Source: Anaerotignum sp. (GTDB lineage: Bacteria > Bacillota > Clostridia > Lachnospirales > Anaerotignaceae). From it: a stretch of 39,318 nucleotides of DNA. How positions within the stretch are numbered: position 1 is the first letter of the stretch; every line of letters begins with the position of its first letter. The position numbers were made by a program, and so were the translations under genes. Of the stretch, positions 6,174-14,038 are shown piece by piece. The notes beneath the pieces were generated by a model. It saw only the letters and a list, made by a program, of their open reading frames with translations. It did not search any database and was not told the DNA's origin. The DNA lies in NCBI RefSeq assembly GCF_017483025.1, contig NZ_JAFUMA010000106.1:1-39318 (forward strand), given 5' to 3'.

Positions 6174-7952
6174 ATGAGGTATCCGAAAGAGGTCGTCGAT
6201 GAAGTACGCCTGCAAAACGATATCGTCGAAGTCATTTCCCAGTATGTTCCATTGAAGCAGAAGGGCAGTTCCTATTTTGGGTTATGCCCTTTTCATAACG
6301 AAAAGACAGCTTCCTTTTCCGTCAACAGCGAAAAACAGTTTTACTACTGCTTCGGCTGCGGCGCGGCGGGCAATGTGTTTTCTTTCCTGATGGAAATGGA
6401 AAACTGTGATTTTCCCGAAGCTATGAAGCGCCTGGCGGACAGAGCCCATATCACTTTGCCGGAGCCGGAAAAAAACGCTCAGGCTATCGCGGCAGAACAA
6501 TTGAAGCAAAGACTGTTCGACATACACACCACCGCAGGCAGGTTTTTCCATGATTGCCTGCAGAAAGAGGAGGGGAAACAGGCGCGAGCCTATCTTCAAA
6601 AACGACAGATGGACCCCCGTATTGCCAGAAAATTCGGCATCGGGTATTCCCCCGACCGATATGATGCTCTCTTCAAGCATCTGAAAGAAAAAGGATTCAC
6701 CGTATCGGATATTTTGAAAACGGGCCTTGTGCTGGAAAATAAAGACGGCAAAGGCTATCATGACCGTTTCCGTGGTCGTCTGATGTTCCCCATTTTCGAT
6801 GTGCAGGGCAGAGTGGTCGGCTTCGGCGGGCGCATCCTTGCCAAGGGCGAACCAAAATATCTGAACTCTCCCGAAACCATCCTCTTCAGCAAAAGCAGAA
6901 ACCTCTATGGTCTGAATTTTGCGAAGGCGGCAAGGAAACGGGAACTCATTCTGGTGGAAGGCTATATGGACATGCTTTCCATCTATCAGGCAGGGTTCCA
7001 CAATGTTGTGGCATCCCTGGGTACTGCTTTCAATCAGGAGCACGCAAGGACATTGAAGCGTTTCGCCGACGATGTCATCCTGCTCTATGACAGCGACGAA
7101 GCCGGAACCAATGCAGCGCTGCGGGCCATCCCCGTGCTGGTCAAAAATGGGTTCCGTGTCAAGGTCACTCAGGTGCCCGATGGGAAAGACCCTGATGAAT
7201 TTATCAAGGCAAAGGGCGCAGCGGAATTTTCTAAATTATTAGTCAATGCTGTGTATTATATATCCTTCGAGATCGCCTGCATCCAGCGGAAATATAACCT
7301 GAAAAACCCGGAACACCGCGTGCGCTTCGCCACAGAAGCGGCGGAGATCCTGGCAAAACTGGACAGCGAGATCGAACGCAACGTCTACCTGGGCGAAGTC
7401 AGCCGGGTCACAGGCGTGGAAGAAGAAGCCATCCGCAGTGAGATCAGAAAACTGATGCGAAAAGAAGATGAGGCTTTCCAAAAGGAAGCGGAACGGCGGC
7501 AGCAGAATTTGAAGACCTACAGCGTGGAAGGCAGGAAAACAGAAAAAGGGCTTTTGGAAGCCCAAAGAAGTCTCTTATACTATTGTGCCCAGCATCAGGG
7601 CGTATATGAAACCCTCAAAACCATCATAGAGGAGGATGATTTCACGGAAGACGTCTTCCGCAGAGCATTTACCCATATCGGCGAACTTTGGAGTTCCTCA
7701 GGCCATGTGTTCCCTGCCGATCTGGTGAGCCGTTTTGAGGAAACAAAGGAACAGAAAATGGCAACGGAGATTTTCGCCGTGCAGCTGCCTACGGAAAACG
7801 GGGCAGATATGGAAAAAGCCATCAATGAACAGGTAAAACGGCTGAAACGGACAAAGATCGACCATCTGACGGCAACCGCCGCCACGGTGGAAGAGATCCA
7901 AAGACTGGTGGAAGCCAAGAGAAAACTGGATTCCCTGTATATTACCATTTGA
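6174..7952 (+). CDS. dnaG: DNA primase
   Basis: Bacterial DNA primase, 592 residues, synthesising RNA primers at the replication fork with DnaB helicase. The N-terminal CHC2 zinc-binding domain has Cys38, His41, Cys59 and Cys62 (CPFH ... CFGC). The catalytic TOPRIM domain carries LVEGYMDML (Glu262) and LLYDSDEAG (Asp306, Asp308), which bind catalytic metal. The C-terminal region (~430-592) is helical and charged, corresponding to the DnaB-interaction domain. Start is ATG 6174 behind GGGGTGAGG; an in-frame TTG at 6153 precedes the ribosome binding site. The sequence MRYPKEVVDEVRLQNDIVEV is typical of the family start. Confidence 0.97.
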   Translation: MRYPKEVVDEVRLQNDIVEVISQYVPLKQKGSSYFGLCPFHNEKTASFSVNSEKQFYYCFGCGAAGNVFSFLMEMENCDFPEAMKRLADRAHITLPEPEKNAQAIAAEQLKQRLFDIHTTAGRFFHDCLQKEEGKQARAYLQKRQMDPRIARKFGIGYSPDRYDALFKHLKEKGFTVSDILKTGLVLENKDGKGYHDRFRGRLMFPIFDVQGRVVGFGGRILAKGEPKYLNSPETILFSKSRNLYGLNFAKAARKRELILVEGYMDMLSIYQAGFHNVVASLGTAFNQEHARTLKRFADDVILLYDSDEAGTNAALRAIPVLVKNGFRVKVTQVPDGKDPDEFIKAKGAAEFSKLLVNAVYYISFEIACIQRKYNLKNPEHRVRFATEAAEILAKLDSEIERNVYLGEVSRVTGVEEEAIRSEIRKLMRKEDEAFQKEAERRQQNLKTYSVEGRKTEKGLLEAQRSLLYYCAQHQGVYETLKTIIEEDDFTEDVFRRAFTHIGELWSSSGHVFPADLVSRFEETKEQKMATEIFAVQLPTENGADMEKAINEQVKRLKRTKIDHLTATAATVEEIQRLVEAKRKLDSLYITI

Positions 7953-7991
7953 TATGGTTAGACTATATGAACAGAGAAAGGAAGGATTGCG

Positions 7992-9074
7992 TTGAAATCC
8001 GTCGAAGAAACAACATTATTGACTAAGCTGGAAGAATTGGTCCAGATGGCCAAAAAGAAAAAAAACGTATTGGAATATAAGGAGATCATGGATCATCTGG
8101 CGGATTTGGACTTAGATCCTGACCGCATCGATCGTATCTATGAATATCTGGAAAGCCAGGGTATCGATATCCTCGGGAATATCGAAGCAGAAGAAGAGGT
8201 CGAAAAAGAACTGGACCTGACACTGCCCGAAGGTATCAATATCGATGACCCCGTGCGTATGTATCTGAAAGAGATCGGTAAGGTTCCTCTGCTGACCGCA
8301 GAAGAAGAGATCGAACTGGCTCAGAAAATGGAAGAAGGCGGCCCCGAAGGCGAAGCAGCCAAAAAGAAACTGGCAGAAGCAAACCTGCGTCTGGTAGTTA
8401 GTATCGCGAAGAGATACGTTGGCCGCGGCATGCTTTTCCTGGATCTGATTCAGGAAGGTAACCTGGGTCTGATCAAAGCCGTTGAGAAATTCGACTTCCA
8501 CAAAGGCTTCAAATTCTCCACCTATGCAACATGGTGGATCAGACAGGCCATCACCCGCGCCATTGCGGATCAGGCCAGAACCATCCGTATCCCCGTGCAT
8601 ATGGTGGAAACCATCAATAAACTGATCCGTATTTCCAGACAGCTGCTGCAGGAACTGGGCCGTGAACCGACCGCAGAAGAGCTGGCTGTGGAAATGCAGA
8701 TGCCTGAGGAAAAAGTACGCGAGATCATGAAGATCGCGCAGGAACCTGTTTCTCTGGAAACTCCCATCGGCGAAGAAGAAGACAGCCATCTGGGCGACTT
8801 TATTCCCGATGATGATATTCCCGCCCCTGCGGAAGCGGCGGCTTTCACACTGCTGAAAGAACAGCTCATCGAAGTGCTGGATACTCTGACAGAAAGAGAA
8901 GAAAAGGTACTCCGTCTGCGTTTTGGCCTGGACGATGGCAGAGCAAGAACGCTGGAAGAAGTGGGCAAGGAATTCAATGTTACCAGAGAACGTATCCGCC
9001 AGATCGAGGCGAAGGCGCTCCGTAAGCTGCGCCATCCCAGCAGAAGCAAAAAACTGAAAGACTACCTGGAATAA
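7992..9074 (+). CDS. rpoD: Primary sigma factor RpoD (SigA)
   Basis: The housekeeping sigma-70 factor, 360 residues. Region 1.1 is short. Region 1.2 shows [22 protein letters not shown]; regions 2.1-2.4 show [37 protein letters not shown] and [13 protein letters not shown], which melt and bind the -10 element; region 3 has [14 protein letters not shown]; region 4.2 has [20 protein letters not shown], the -35-binding helix-turn-helix. Translation starts at TTG 7992, six bases after AAAGGAAGG; no suitable ATG is nearby. It follows dnaG by 39 bases, so the two are probably co-transcribed. A hairpin with a T-run follows the gene. Confidence 0.97.
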   Translation: MKSVEETTLLTKLEELVQMAKKKKNVLEYKEIMDHLADLDLDPDRIDRIYEYLESQGIDILGNIEAEEEVEKELDLTLPEGINIDDPVRMYLKEIGKVPLLTAEEEIELAQKMEEGGPEGEAAKKKLAEANLRLVVSIAKRYVGRGMLFLDLIQEGNLGLIKAVEKFDFHKGFKFSTYATWWIRQAITRAIADQARTIRIPVHMVETINKLIRISRQLLQELGREPTAEELAVEMQMPEEKVREIMKIAQEPVSLETPIGEEEDSHLGDFIPDDDIPAPAEAAAFTLLKEQLIEVLDTLTEREEKVLRLRFGLDDGRARTLEEVGKEFNVTRERIRQIEAKALRKLRHPSRSKKLKDYLE

Positions 9075-9081
9075 GATAAAT

Positions 9082-9114
9082 AAAAGGGCGGACATATTTG
9101 TCACGCCCTTTTTT
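9082..9114 (+). terminator. Terminator between rpoD and trmK
   Basis: AAAAGGGCG (9082-9090) pairs with CGCCCTTTT (9104-9112), with an inner GACA/TGTC stem and one bulged A, then Ts. It ends 15 bases before trmK, so read-through or a partial terminator is likely. Confidence 0.75.
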
Positions 9115-9128
9115 ACAAGGAGAATACA

Positions 9129-9815
9129 ATGGATATTTCGAAAAGATTAGAATTGGTAGCAGGTCTTGTCACCAATGAAATCATTGCGGATATTGGTACT
9201 GACCACGGCTATGTACCCATTTATCTATACAAAAACGGCAGGATCAAAAAGGCCTACGCCTGCGATGTGCGCAAAGGCCCTCTGGAAAAATGCAGGGCGA
9301 ATATCGCATTATACGGCGCGGAAGATGTTATCGAGACTCGCCTTGGCAGTGGTCTCATCCCCCTCAAGCCCGGCGAAGCAGAAACAGCCATCATGGCGGG
9401 CATGGGCGGTATGCTCATCGTACATATCCTGCAGGATAGCCCGGAAGTGGCAGCAAGCCTGAAGGAACTGGTGCTTTCTCCTCAGCGGGATTTTGGCGAG
9501 GTGCGAAAATATCTCCACAAAATCGGCTTTGCCATCAAAGAAGAGCATATGCTGAAAGAGGATAATAAGCCCTATGTGCTGATGCGCTGCGAAAGGGAAG
9601 AAGAAAAATATGACAGGGAGATCGATTATCTCTACGGCAAGCTGCTTTTGAAGAAAAAAGACCCCGTTTTGAAAGAATTACTACTGCATGAAGAAGGAAA
9701 ATACAGCCGACTTTTCAACAATCTGAAAGATAACCCCACGGAAAACGCCCAGAAGCGTTTGCCCGAGGTGGAAGAAAAGCTGGCTCTGATGAGGGAGGCA
9801 TTGGCATGTCTGTAA
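9129..9815 (+). CDS. trmK: tRNA (adenine(22)-N(1))-methyltransferase
   Basis: TrmK methylates N1 of A22 in tRNA using S-adenosylmethionine. The Rossmann-like fold is visible as IADIGTDHGYVPIYL (SAM-binding motif I, residues ~19-33), YACDVRKGPLEKC (motif II, acidic residue binding ribose) and AIMAGMGGMLIVHIL (family signature). The helical C-terminal part (~160-228) is typical of the Gram-positive family, as is the 228-residue length. Start ATG follows AAGGAG. Its last ten bases overlap the next gene, so trmK and nif3 form a pair, an arrangement common in Firmicutes downstream of rpoD. Confidence 0.94.
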   Translation: MDISKRLELVAGLVTNEIIADIGTDHGYVPIYLYKNGRIKKAYACDVRKGPLEKCRANIALYGAEDVIETRLGSGLIPLKPGEAETAIMAGMGGMLIVHILQDSPEVAASLKELVLSPQRDFGEVRKYLHKIGFAIKEEHMLKEDNKPYVLMRCEREEEKYDREIDYLYGKLLLKKKDPVLKELLLHEEGKYSRLFNNLKDNPTENAQKRLPEVEEKLALMREALACL

Positions 9816-10927
9816 AAGTAAAGGATATCATGGGCGTGATGGAAAGCATCGCCCCGAAGAAACTGGCGGAAGGCTGGGATAACCCCGGTCTTGCCATCGG
9901 CGACCCCGAAAGGGAAGTAAAGAAGATTCTGGTGGCATTGGATGTCATTGAGCCTGTCATCGAAGAGGCGAAGGCCATCGGTGCGGATATGATCGTAACG
10001 CACCATCCCATGCTGCTGTTCAAAAAAATCGAAAGCATTACTACAGAAAACGCATTGGGCAGACGTATTTTTAACCTGATCGAAAATGGTATCGCTGCTT
10101 TTTCCGCTCATACGAATCTGGATGTGGCGCAGGGCGGCACAAACGACGTGCTGGCAGAGCTGGCGGGTCTGCAGAATATCGAAATCCTCGACGAAACATG
10201 GGCGCAGGCGCTGAAAAAAATCGTAGTTTACGTGCCTGTTGGCCATGAAGATGTTGTCAGAAACGCCATGTGCGAAGCAGGCGCAGGCCATATCGGTGCA
10301 TATTCCCATTGCACCTTTGGCGCAGCGGGCAAAGGCACCTTCCTGCCTCTGGAAGGTACGAATCCTTTCCTTGGCGAGCAGGGCAAACTGGAAGTTGCCG
10401 ATGAAATTCGTCTGGAGACTATCGTTCCTGCGGAACAGGTGAACGCAGTGGTAAAAGCGATGATTTCCGCCCATCCTTATGAAGAAGCAGCATATGATAT
10501 CTACCCCGTGGAACAGAAGGGCAAAAAAGAAGGTATCGGCCGCATCGGCGAACTGCCGGAAGCTGTGCCTTTCAGGGAATTTGCCGCAATGCTGAAGGAA
10601 AAACTGCATCTGGATGCCATCCGTCTGGTGGGCGATGGCGATAAGATGGTGAAAAAAGTGGGCCTTTGTACCGGCGCAGGCGTGGGCTTTGTGGCCCTTG
10701 CCCATGCAAAGGGCTGTGATGCCTATCTGACTGCAGATATCAAATATCACGACGCCCAGGAAGCCGTGGAAAAGGGCATCGCTGTGGCAGATGTGACCCA
10801 TTACGAAAGCGAAGTACTGATTGTGCCCGTGCTGCAGAAAAAACTGACAGAAGCGGCACAGAAAAATGGCTGGGATATGGAAGTTGTCTGCTCCAGGGTG
10901 GATGGACAGACTTTTTGGCACGTGTAA
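9806..10927 (+). CDS. Nif3-like dinuclear metal centre protein (YqfO type)
   Basis: A 373-residue member of the NIF3/YqfO family, often labelled GTP cyclohydrolase 1 type 2 homologue; biochemical function is not firmly settled. Metal ligands are visible in IVTHHPMLLF (two His), FSAHTNLDVAQGG (His, Asp) and, near the C terminus, ADVTHYESEVL (His and Glu). The middle insertion (~135-245, from KKIVVYVPVGHEDVV to ISAHPYEEAAYDIY) is the PII/CutA-like domain found in Gram-positive forms. The start ATG lies within the end of trmK (ten-base overlap), implying coupling. Confidence 0.92.
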   Translation: MSVKVKDIMGVMESIAPKKLAEGWDNPGLAIGDPEREVKKILVALDVIEPVIEEAKAIGADMIVTHHPMLLFKKIESITTENALGRRIFNLIENGIAAFSAHTNLDVAQGGTNDVLAELAGLQNIEILDETWAQALKKIVVYVPVGHEDVVRNAMCEAGAGHIGAYSHCTFGAAGKGTFLPLEGTNPFLGEQGKLEVADEIRLETIVPAEQVNAVVKAMISAHPYEEAAYDIYPVEQKGKKEGIGRIGELPEAVPFREFAAMLKEKLHLDAIRLVGDGDKMVKKVGLCTGAGVGFVALAHAKGCDAYLTADIKYHDAQEAVEKGIAVADVTHYESEVLIVPVLQKKLTEAAQKNGWDMEVVCSRVDGQTFWHV

Positions 10928-10932
10928 ACCAA

Positions 10933-10989
10933 AGGTTCAAAAAGTTCATAAATTTTCTGCCTGCAGAAAAATTTATAACTTTGAAACCT
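10933..10989. repeat. 57-bp imperfect palindrome after nif3
   Basis: The left arm starting AGGTTCAAA (10933) pairs across nearly its whole length with the right arm ending TTTGAAACCT (10989), with a few single-base gaps. The centre is a perfect TTTTCTGC/GCAGAAAA with a two-base turn. There is no T-tail. It may stabilise the nif3 message end or be a dispersed palindromic repeat unit. Confidence 0.6.
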
Positions 10990-11037
10990 GCAAAATCATG
11001 AGAAAAGAAGCCGATAGGCGATTTTTGAATGATTTTA

Positions 11038-11072
11038 GGAGCGTGGGAGTGCGAAGCACGGAACGCTCCGTG
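11038..11072 (+). promoter_or_regulatory. Two overlapping alternative hairpins in the nucleoside kinase leader
   Basis: One structure pairs GGAGCGT (11038-11044) with ACGCTCC (11063-11069), with an inner GTGC/GCAC stem. The other pairs CACGGA (11057-11062) with TCCGTG (11067-11072). They share bases and exclude each other, and both end a few bases before the AAGGAGG ribosome binding site, so a switch in translation start is conceivable. Confidence 0.4.
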
Positions 11073-11091
11073 TTATAAGGAGGTGCATTTT

Positions 11092-12753
11092 GTGGAAACA
11101 AATAAAATAAATGTTATGGGGAAAGAAATGCAGATTAAAGAGGGGATGACCTTTGGCGAACTGGCGAAAGAATTTCAGGGGGAATTTCCCTCTGCCATCC
11201 TGTTGGCAAAGCAAGGCAATTCCTTGAAGGAACTGGATTATCAGATCAAGGATGGGGAAGATATTTCATTCCTTGACCTACGGGATGAAGAGGGCATGCG
11301 CGTGTATCACCGCGGCGTATCCTTTCTGCTGGTGAAAGCAGCGCGGGACGTTATCGGCGAAGATGCCATGGTTGCCATTGAACATTCCCTCCGCGGCAAT
11401 CTTTACTGCGAAATCAGAGACCCTGAAATCGCAGTGACAGAAGGATTGCTGCAAAAAATTGAAGATAAAATGAAAGCCTATGTGGCGGCGGACCTGCCCA
11501 TTGGGAAAAAGACTTTCCGCAAGGACAGAGCCGTCGAAGTTGCGAAAAAACAGGGGATGCAGGATAAGGCGGAACTGTTCCGTTTCCGCCGTGCGTCCAA
11601 TGTGAATCTGTATGAACTGGACGGCTTTTATGACTATTTCTATGGCTATATGCCTCCTTCCACGGGCGTGTTGAAGCTGTTTGCGTTGGTGCCTTATGAG
11701 AACGGCTTTCTGATCCGTTTCCCTGACCCCGCGAACCCTGCAGAATTGCTGCCTTTCCAGGATTCTCCCAAAATCAGCAAAACTTTCATGGAACAGATGC
11801 GCTGGAGCCAGCTGATGGGCGTTTCCAACGTGGCAGATTTGAATAACAGCATCGTTGAGGGAAGATTTGGCGACCTGATTCGCATCAATGAAGCGCTCCA
11901 TGAAAAGAAAATTGCAGAAATCGCCGATCAAATCTATCAGAGAATGGATAAGGTACGCGTAGTGCTGATCGCAGGCCCTTCTTCCTCCGGCAAGACGTCC
12001 TTTGCCAACAGGCTGAGTATCCAGCTGAAGGTTCTTGGCGTGAAGCCCCATAAGGTTTCTTTGGATGACTATTTCCTGAACAGAGACGACACCCCTCTGG
12101 ATGAAAACGGAAAGAAGAATTTTGAAGTTATCGAAGCCCTTGACCTGAAACAGCTGAACGAAGATTTGAAGAAGATCATTGCCGGCGAAAAGGTGGAATT
12201 GCCTTTCTACAATTTCATCACAGGAAAAAGAGAATATAACGGCGATTTTGTTCAGCTGGGCGAAGGGGAGGTTCTGGTCATGGAAGGTATCCATGGCTTG
12301 AATGACCGCCTGACAGCGGAGATCCCCGCGGAAAATAAATTCAAAATTTTCATCAGCGCCATTACGCAGCTGAATATTGATGACCATAACCGCATTTCTA
12401 CTTCCGACAGCCGCCTGATCCGCCGTATGGTGCGCGACCATCAGTTCCGCGGCAGAGATGCCAGAACAACGATTTCCACATGGAACGAGGTGACTCAGGG
12501 CGAAGAAGACAATATCTTCCCCTTCCAGGAAAATGCCGATGCGGTTTTCAATTCTGCGACGCTGTATGAACTGAGCGTATTGAAGCAGTACGCGGAACCC
12601 CAGCTTTTCGCCATTGATTCTTCCATGCCTGAATATGTAACGGCGAAACGTCTCATCAAATTCCTGGGTTATTTCCTGGCGGCGCCCGGGCTGGAGATTC
12701 CCAATAATTCCCTGATCAAGGAATTTGTTGGCGGCAGCTGTTTTAAGGTTTGA
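11092..12753 (+). CDS. Nucleoside kinase (uridine kinase-like with ThrRS-type N-terminal domains)
   Basis: A 553-residue nucleoside kinase of a family common in Clostridia. The N-terminal ~60 residues (MQIKEGMTFGELAKEFQGEF) resemble a TGS domain, followed by a segment like the threonyl/alanyl-tRNA synthetase second additional domain (AIEHSLRGNLYCEIRD). The C-terminal half is a P-loop phosphotransferase: Walker A GPSSSGKTSFANRLS (Lys301), VSLDDYFLNRDDTPLDENG, the substrate-pocket PFYNFITGKR, and VMEGIHGLND (Walker B-like). It probably phosphorylates uridine or a related nucleoside. The start is GTG 11092, eight bases after AAGGAGG; an in-frame TTG at 11029 lies inside the structured leader. 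The stop overlaps the -35 box of the next promoter. Confidence 0.88.
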   Translation: METNKINVMGKEMQIKEGMTFGELAKEFQGEFPSAILLAKQGNSLKELDYQIKDGEDISFLDLRDEEGMRVYHRGVSFLLVKAARDVIGEDAMVAIEHSLRGNLYCEIRDPEIAVTEGLLQKIEDKMKAYVAADLPIGKKTFRKDRAVEVAKKQGMQDKAELFRFRRASNVNLYELDGFYDYFYGYMPPSTGVLKLFALVPYENGFLIRFPDPANPAELLPFQDSPKISKTFMEQMRWSQLMGVSNVADLNNSIVEGRFGDLIRINEALHEKKIAEIADQIYQRMDKVRVVLIAGPSSSGKTSFANRLSIQLKVLGVKPHKVSLDDYFLNRDDTPLDENGKKNFEVIEALDLKQLNEDLKKIIAGEKVELPFYNFITGKREYNGDFVQLGEGEVLVMEGIHGLNDRLTAEIPAENKFKIFISAITQLNIDDHNRISTSDSRLIRRMVRDHQFRGRDARTTISTWNEVTQGEEDNIFPFQENADAVFNSATLYELSVLKQYAEPQLFAIDSSMPEYVTAKRLIKFLGYFLAAPGLEIPNNSLIKEFVGGSCFKV

Positions 12754-12778
12754 CAAGAAAAAGTTTTTGATTTATAAT
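12750..12778 (+). promoter_or_regulatory. Consensus sigma-A promoter for rnpB
   Basis: TTGACA (12750-12755), a 17-base spacer and TATAAT (12773-12778) form an exact consensus promoter. The -35 box overlaps the stop codon of the nucleoside kinase. Transcription should begin near 12785, just ahead of the palindromic element and RNase P RNA. Confidence 0.9.
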
Positions 12779-12792
12779 GTTTTAGATTTTAT

Positions 12793-12908
12793 GCGGAGAG
12801 TATCTCAAATCCTTCGGATTTTCGGTACCATTGCTACGCAAAGCAGCCATAAAGCTATTTAAAATAAGTAAACTTATTTTAACTGCTTTTGTGTCTGCCA
12901 TTCTCCGC
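12793..12908. mobile_element. 116-bp MITE-like palindromic insertion between promoter and rnpB
   Basis: The element is bounded by perfect seven-base inverted ends GCGGAGA (12793-12799) and TCTCCGC (12902-12908). These are flanked on both sides by TTAT (12789-12792 and 12909-12912), which looks like a target-site duplication. Inside are a hairpin AAATCC/GGATTT and a second arm in which GCAAAGCAG pairs with CTGCTTTTGT around a perfect ten-base hairpin TTAAAATAAG/CTTATTTTAA, giving a three-way-junction fold. It encodes no credible protein. Removing it and one TTAT would put the RNase P RNA 5' end about 14 bases after the -10 box, the normal spacing. A native structured 5' leader is the alternative reading. 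Confidence 0.6.
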
Positions 12909-12912
12909 TTAT

Positions 12913-13266
12913 GTGAGTAAGTTGGACAGTCGCGTCTGGTGCGTCAGCACCGATGAGGAAAGTCCGGGCTTCGCAGAGCAGGGTGCCGGCTAACGGCCGG
13001 TGGAGGCGACTCCAAGGATAGTGCAACAGAAATAGACCGCTTGATCATGGCTTGCCATATCGAGTAAGGATGGAAAGGTGGGGTAAGAGCCCACCGCTGC
13101 GGCGGTAACGTCGCGGGTCCCTGTAAACCCCACCCGAAGCAAGACAAACAGAGACTATGGGGCTGCTCGTTCCGTCTCGAAAAAGTCGCATGATGCCGCT
13201 GGCAACAGCGGACCAAGATAGATGGCTGTCTGAAAAACAGAACCCGGCTTACAGGCTTGCTCTCAA
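12913..13266 (+). ncRNA. rnpB: RNase P RNA (M1-type ribozyme)
   Basis: The catalytic RNA of RNase P, which matures tRNA 5' ends. Conserved signatures are in order: GATGAGGAAAGTCCGGGCTT (12953 on; P4 5' strand region), ACAGAAATAGACCGC (~13025), GTAAGAGCCCACCGC (~13083), AACCCCACCCGAAGCAAGAC (~13126) and AACAGAACCCGGCTTACAGG (P4 3' strand region, ~13236). The 5' end (GTGAGTAAG) pairs with the 3' end (CTTGCTCTCA) to form helix P1, which sets the limits to within a few bases. Length of about 354 nucleotides is normal. A terminator follows. The 5' leader contains the palindromic element at 12793-12908, so 5' maturation may be needed. Confidence 0.97.
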
Positions 13267-13280
13267 CCTTAAAAACGAAG

Positions 13281-13306
13281 GACCCTGGTTTTTCCAGGGT
13301 CTTTTC
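13281..13306 (+). terminator. Terminator after rnpB
   Basis: A perfect eight-base stem GACCCTGG (13281-13288) / CCAGGGTC (13294-13301) with loop TTTTT is followed by TTTTC. Confidence 0.9.
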
Positions 13307-13330
13307 ATTTTTCCGAAAATACAGTATAAT
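13302..13330 (+). promoter_or_regulatory. Probable promoter for carbonic anhydrase
   Basis: TATAAT (13325-13330) is a perfect -10 box; the -35 position, 17 bases upstream, holds only TTTTCA, inside the tail of the rnpB terminator. Confidence 0.45.
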
Positions 13331-13362
13331 CATAGAAAAGATTTACATAAGAGGTGATTTCC

Positions 13363-13911
13363 ATGAATGAATTTGTCAAAAAGATGCTGGAATACAACCG
13401 TGTATTCGTTGAGCATGGATTATACGAAAAATATGCCACAACAAAATATCCCGACCGTAAGATCGCCATTTTGGCCTGCATGGATACCCGCATGACAGAA
13501 CTGCTTCCTGCAGCACTGGGCCTGAAAAATGGTGACGTAAAGCTGATCAAAAACGCCGGTGGCCGTGTGATGCACCCCTACGGCAGCGTTATTTTCAGCC
13601 TGCTGGTGGCAGTGTATGAACTGGGCGTGGATACTGTCCTTGTCATCGGTCACGATGACTGCGGCGGCAGATTGTTAGACCCTAAGGAAATGATTGCGAA
13701 AATGAAAGCCCGCGGAATCACCCAGGAAGCCATCGACCATGTGGATGAAAACCACAAGAACGTAGAGCAGTGGCTGACTGGTTTCGGAGATATTTATGAT
13801 TCCGTACAGAGCACTGTAGATGCCATTCAGGAACATCCCCTTCTGCCTAAGGACCTGGAAGTTCTGGGCTTTATCATGGATCCTCATACCGGGGCAATGC
13901 GTGCCATCTAA
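13363..13911 (+). CDS. Beta-class carbonic anhydrase
   Basis: A 182-residue zinc enzyme interconverting CO2 and bicarbonate. Zinc ligands are Cys39 in ACMDTR, His97 and Cys100 in IGHDDCGG; Asp41 and Arg43 form the usual catalytic dyad of the beta class. The short length and the sequence DVKLIKNAGGRVMHPYGSVIFSLLVAVY fit the small YbcF-like group. The start is ATG 13363 behind GAGGTGA; a longer in-frame GTG at 13354 lies within that ribosome binding site. It is a single-gene unit with its own probable promoter and a terminator at 13925. It may supply bicarbonate to carboxylases in fermentative metabolism. Confidence 0.92.
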   Translation: MNEFVKKMLEYNRVFVEHGLYEKYATTKYPDRKIAILACMDTRMTELLPAALGLKNGDVKLIKNAGGRVMHPYGSVIFSLLVAVYELGVDTVLVIGHDDCGGRLLDPKEMIAKMKARGITQEAIDHVDENHKNVEQWLTGFGDIYDSVQSTVDAIQEHPLLPKDLEVLGFIMDPHTGAMRAI

Positions 13912-13924
13912 ATATATGAAAATG

Positions 13925-13964
13925 AAGTCTCTTTTCTTAAATTTTTATGAAGAGAGACTTTTTT
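13925..13964 (+). terminator. Terminator after carbonic anhydrase
   Basis: AAGTCTCT (13925-13932) pairs with AGAGACTT (13953-13960), extended by further A-T pairs with a mismatch, followed by a T-run. The -35 box of the blaI-like promoter begins immediately after. Confidence 0.8.
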
Positions 13965-13965
13965 A

Positions 13966-13994
13966 TTGACATTTTAAACATACAAGTGTATGTT
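13966..13994 (+). promoter_or_regulatory. Promoter of the BlaI/M56 pair
   Basis: TTGACA (13966-13971), 17 bases, TATGTT (13989-13994). The -10 box lies inside the first operator, so repressor binding would block RNA polymerase. Confidence 0.75.
13977..13994. promoter_or_regulatory. BlaI/MecI-type operator 1
   Basis: Perfect inverted repeat AACATACA-AG-TGTATGTT containing the TACANNTGTA core typical of BlaI/MecI binding sites. It overlaps the promoter -10 region of the downstream repressor gene. Confidence 0.85.
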
Positions 13995-14006
13995 ATAAAT
14001 ATAAAA

Positions 14007-14022
14007 ACATACAAATGTATGT
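14007..14022. promoter_or_regulatory. BlaI/MecI-type operator 2
   Basis: Perfect inverted repeat ACATACA-AA-TGTATGT, centred 29 bases downstream of operator 1, between the expected transcription start and the ribosome binding site. Confidence 0.85.
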
Positions 14023-14038
14023 GAAATGAGGTGAAAAA

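Noticed and set aside
12791..12864. 23-codon frame starting ATGCGGAGA inside the palindromic element
   Set aside because: No ribosome binding site, and the bases are fully accounted for by hairpin arms.
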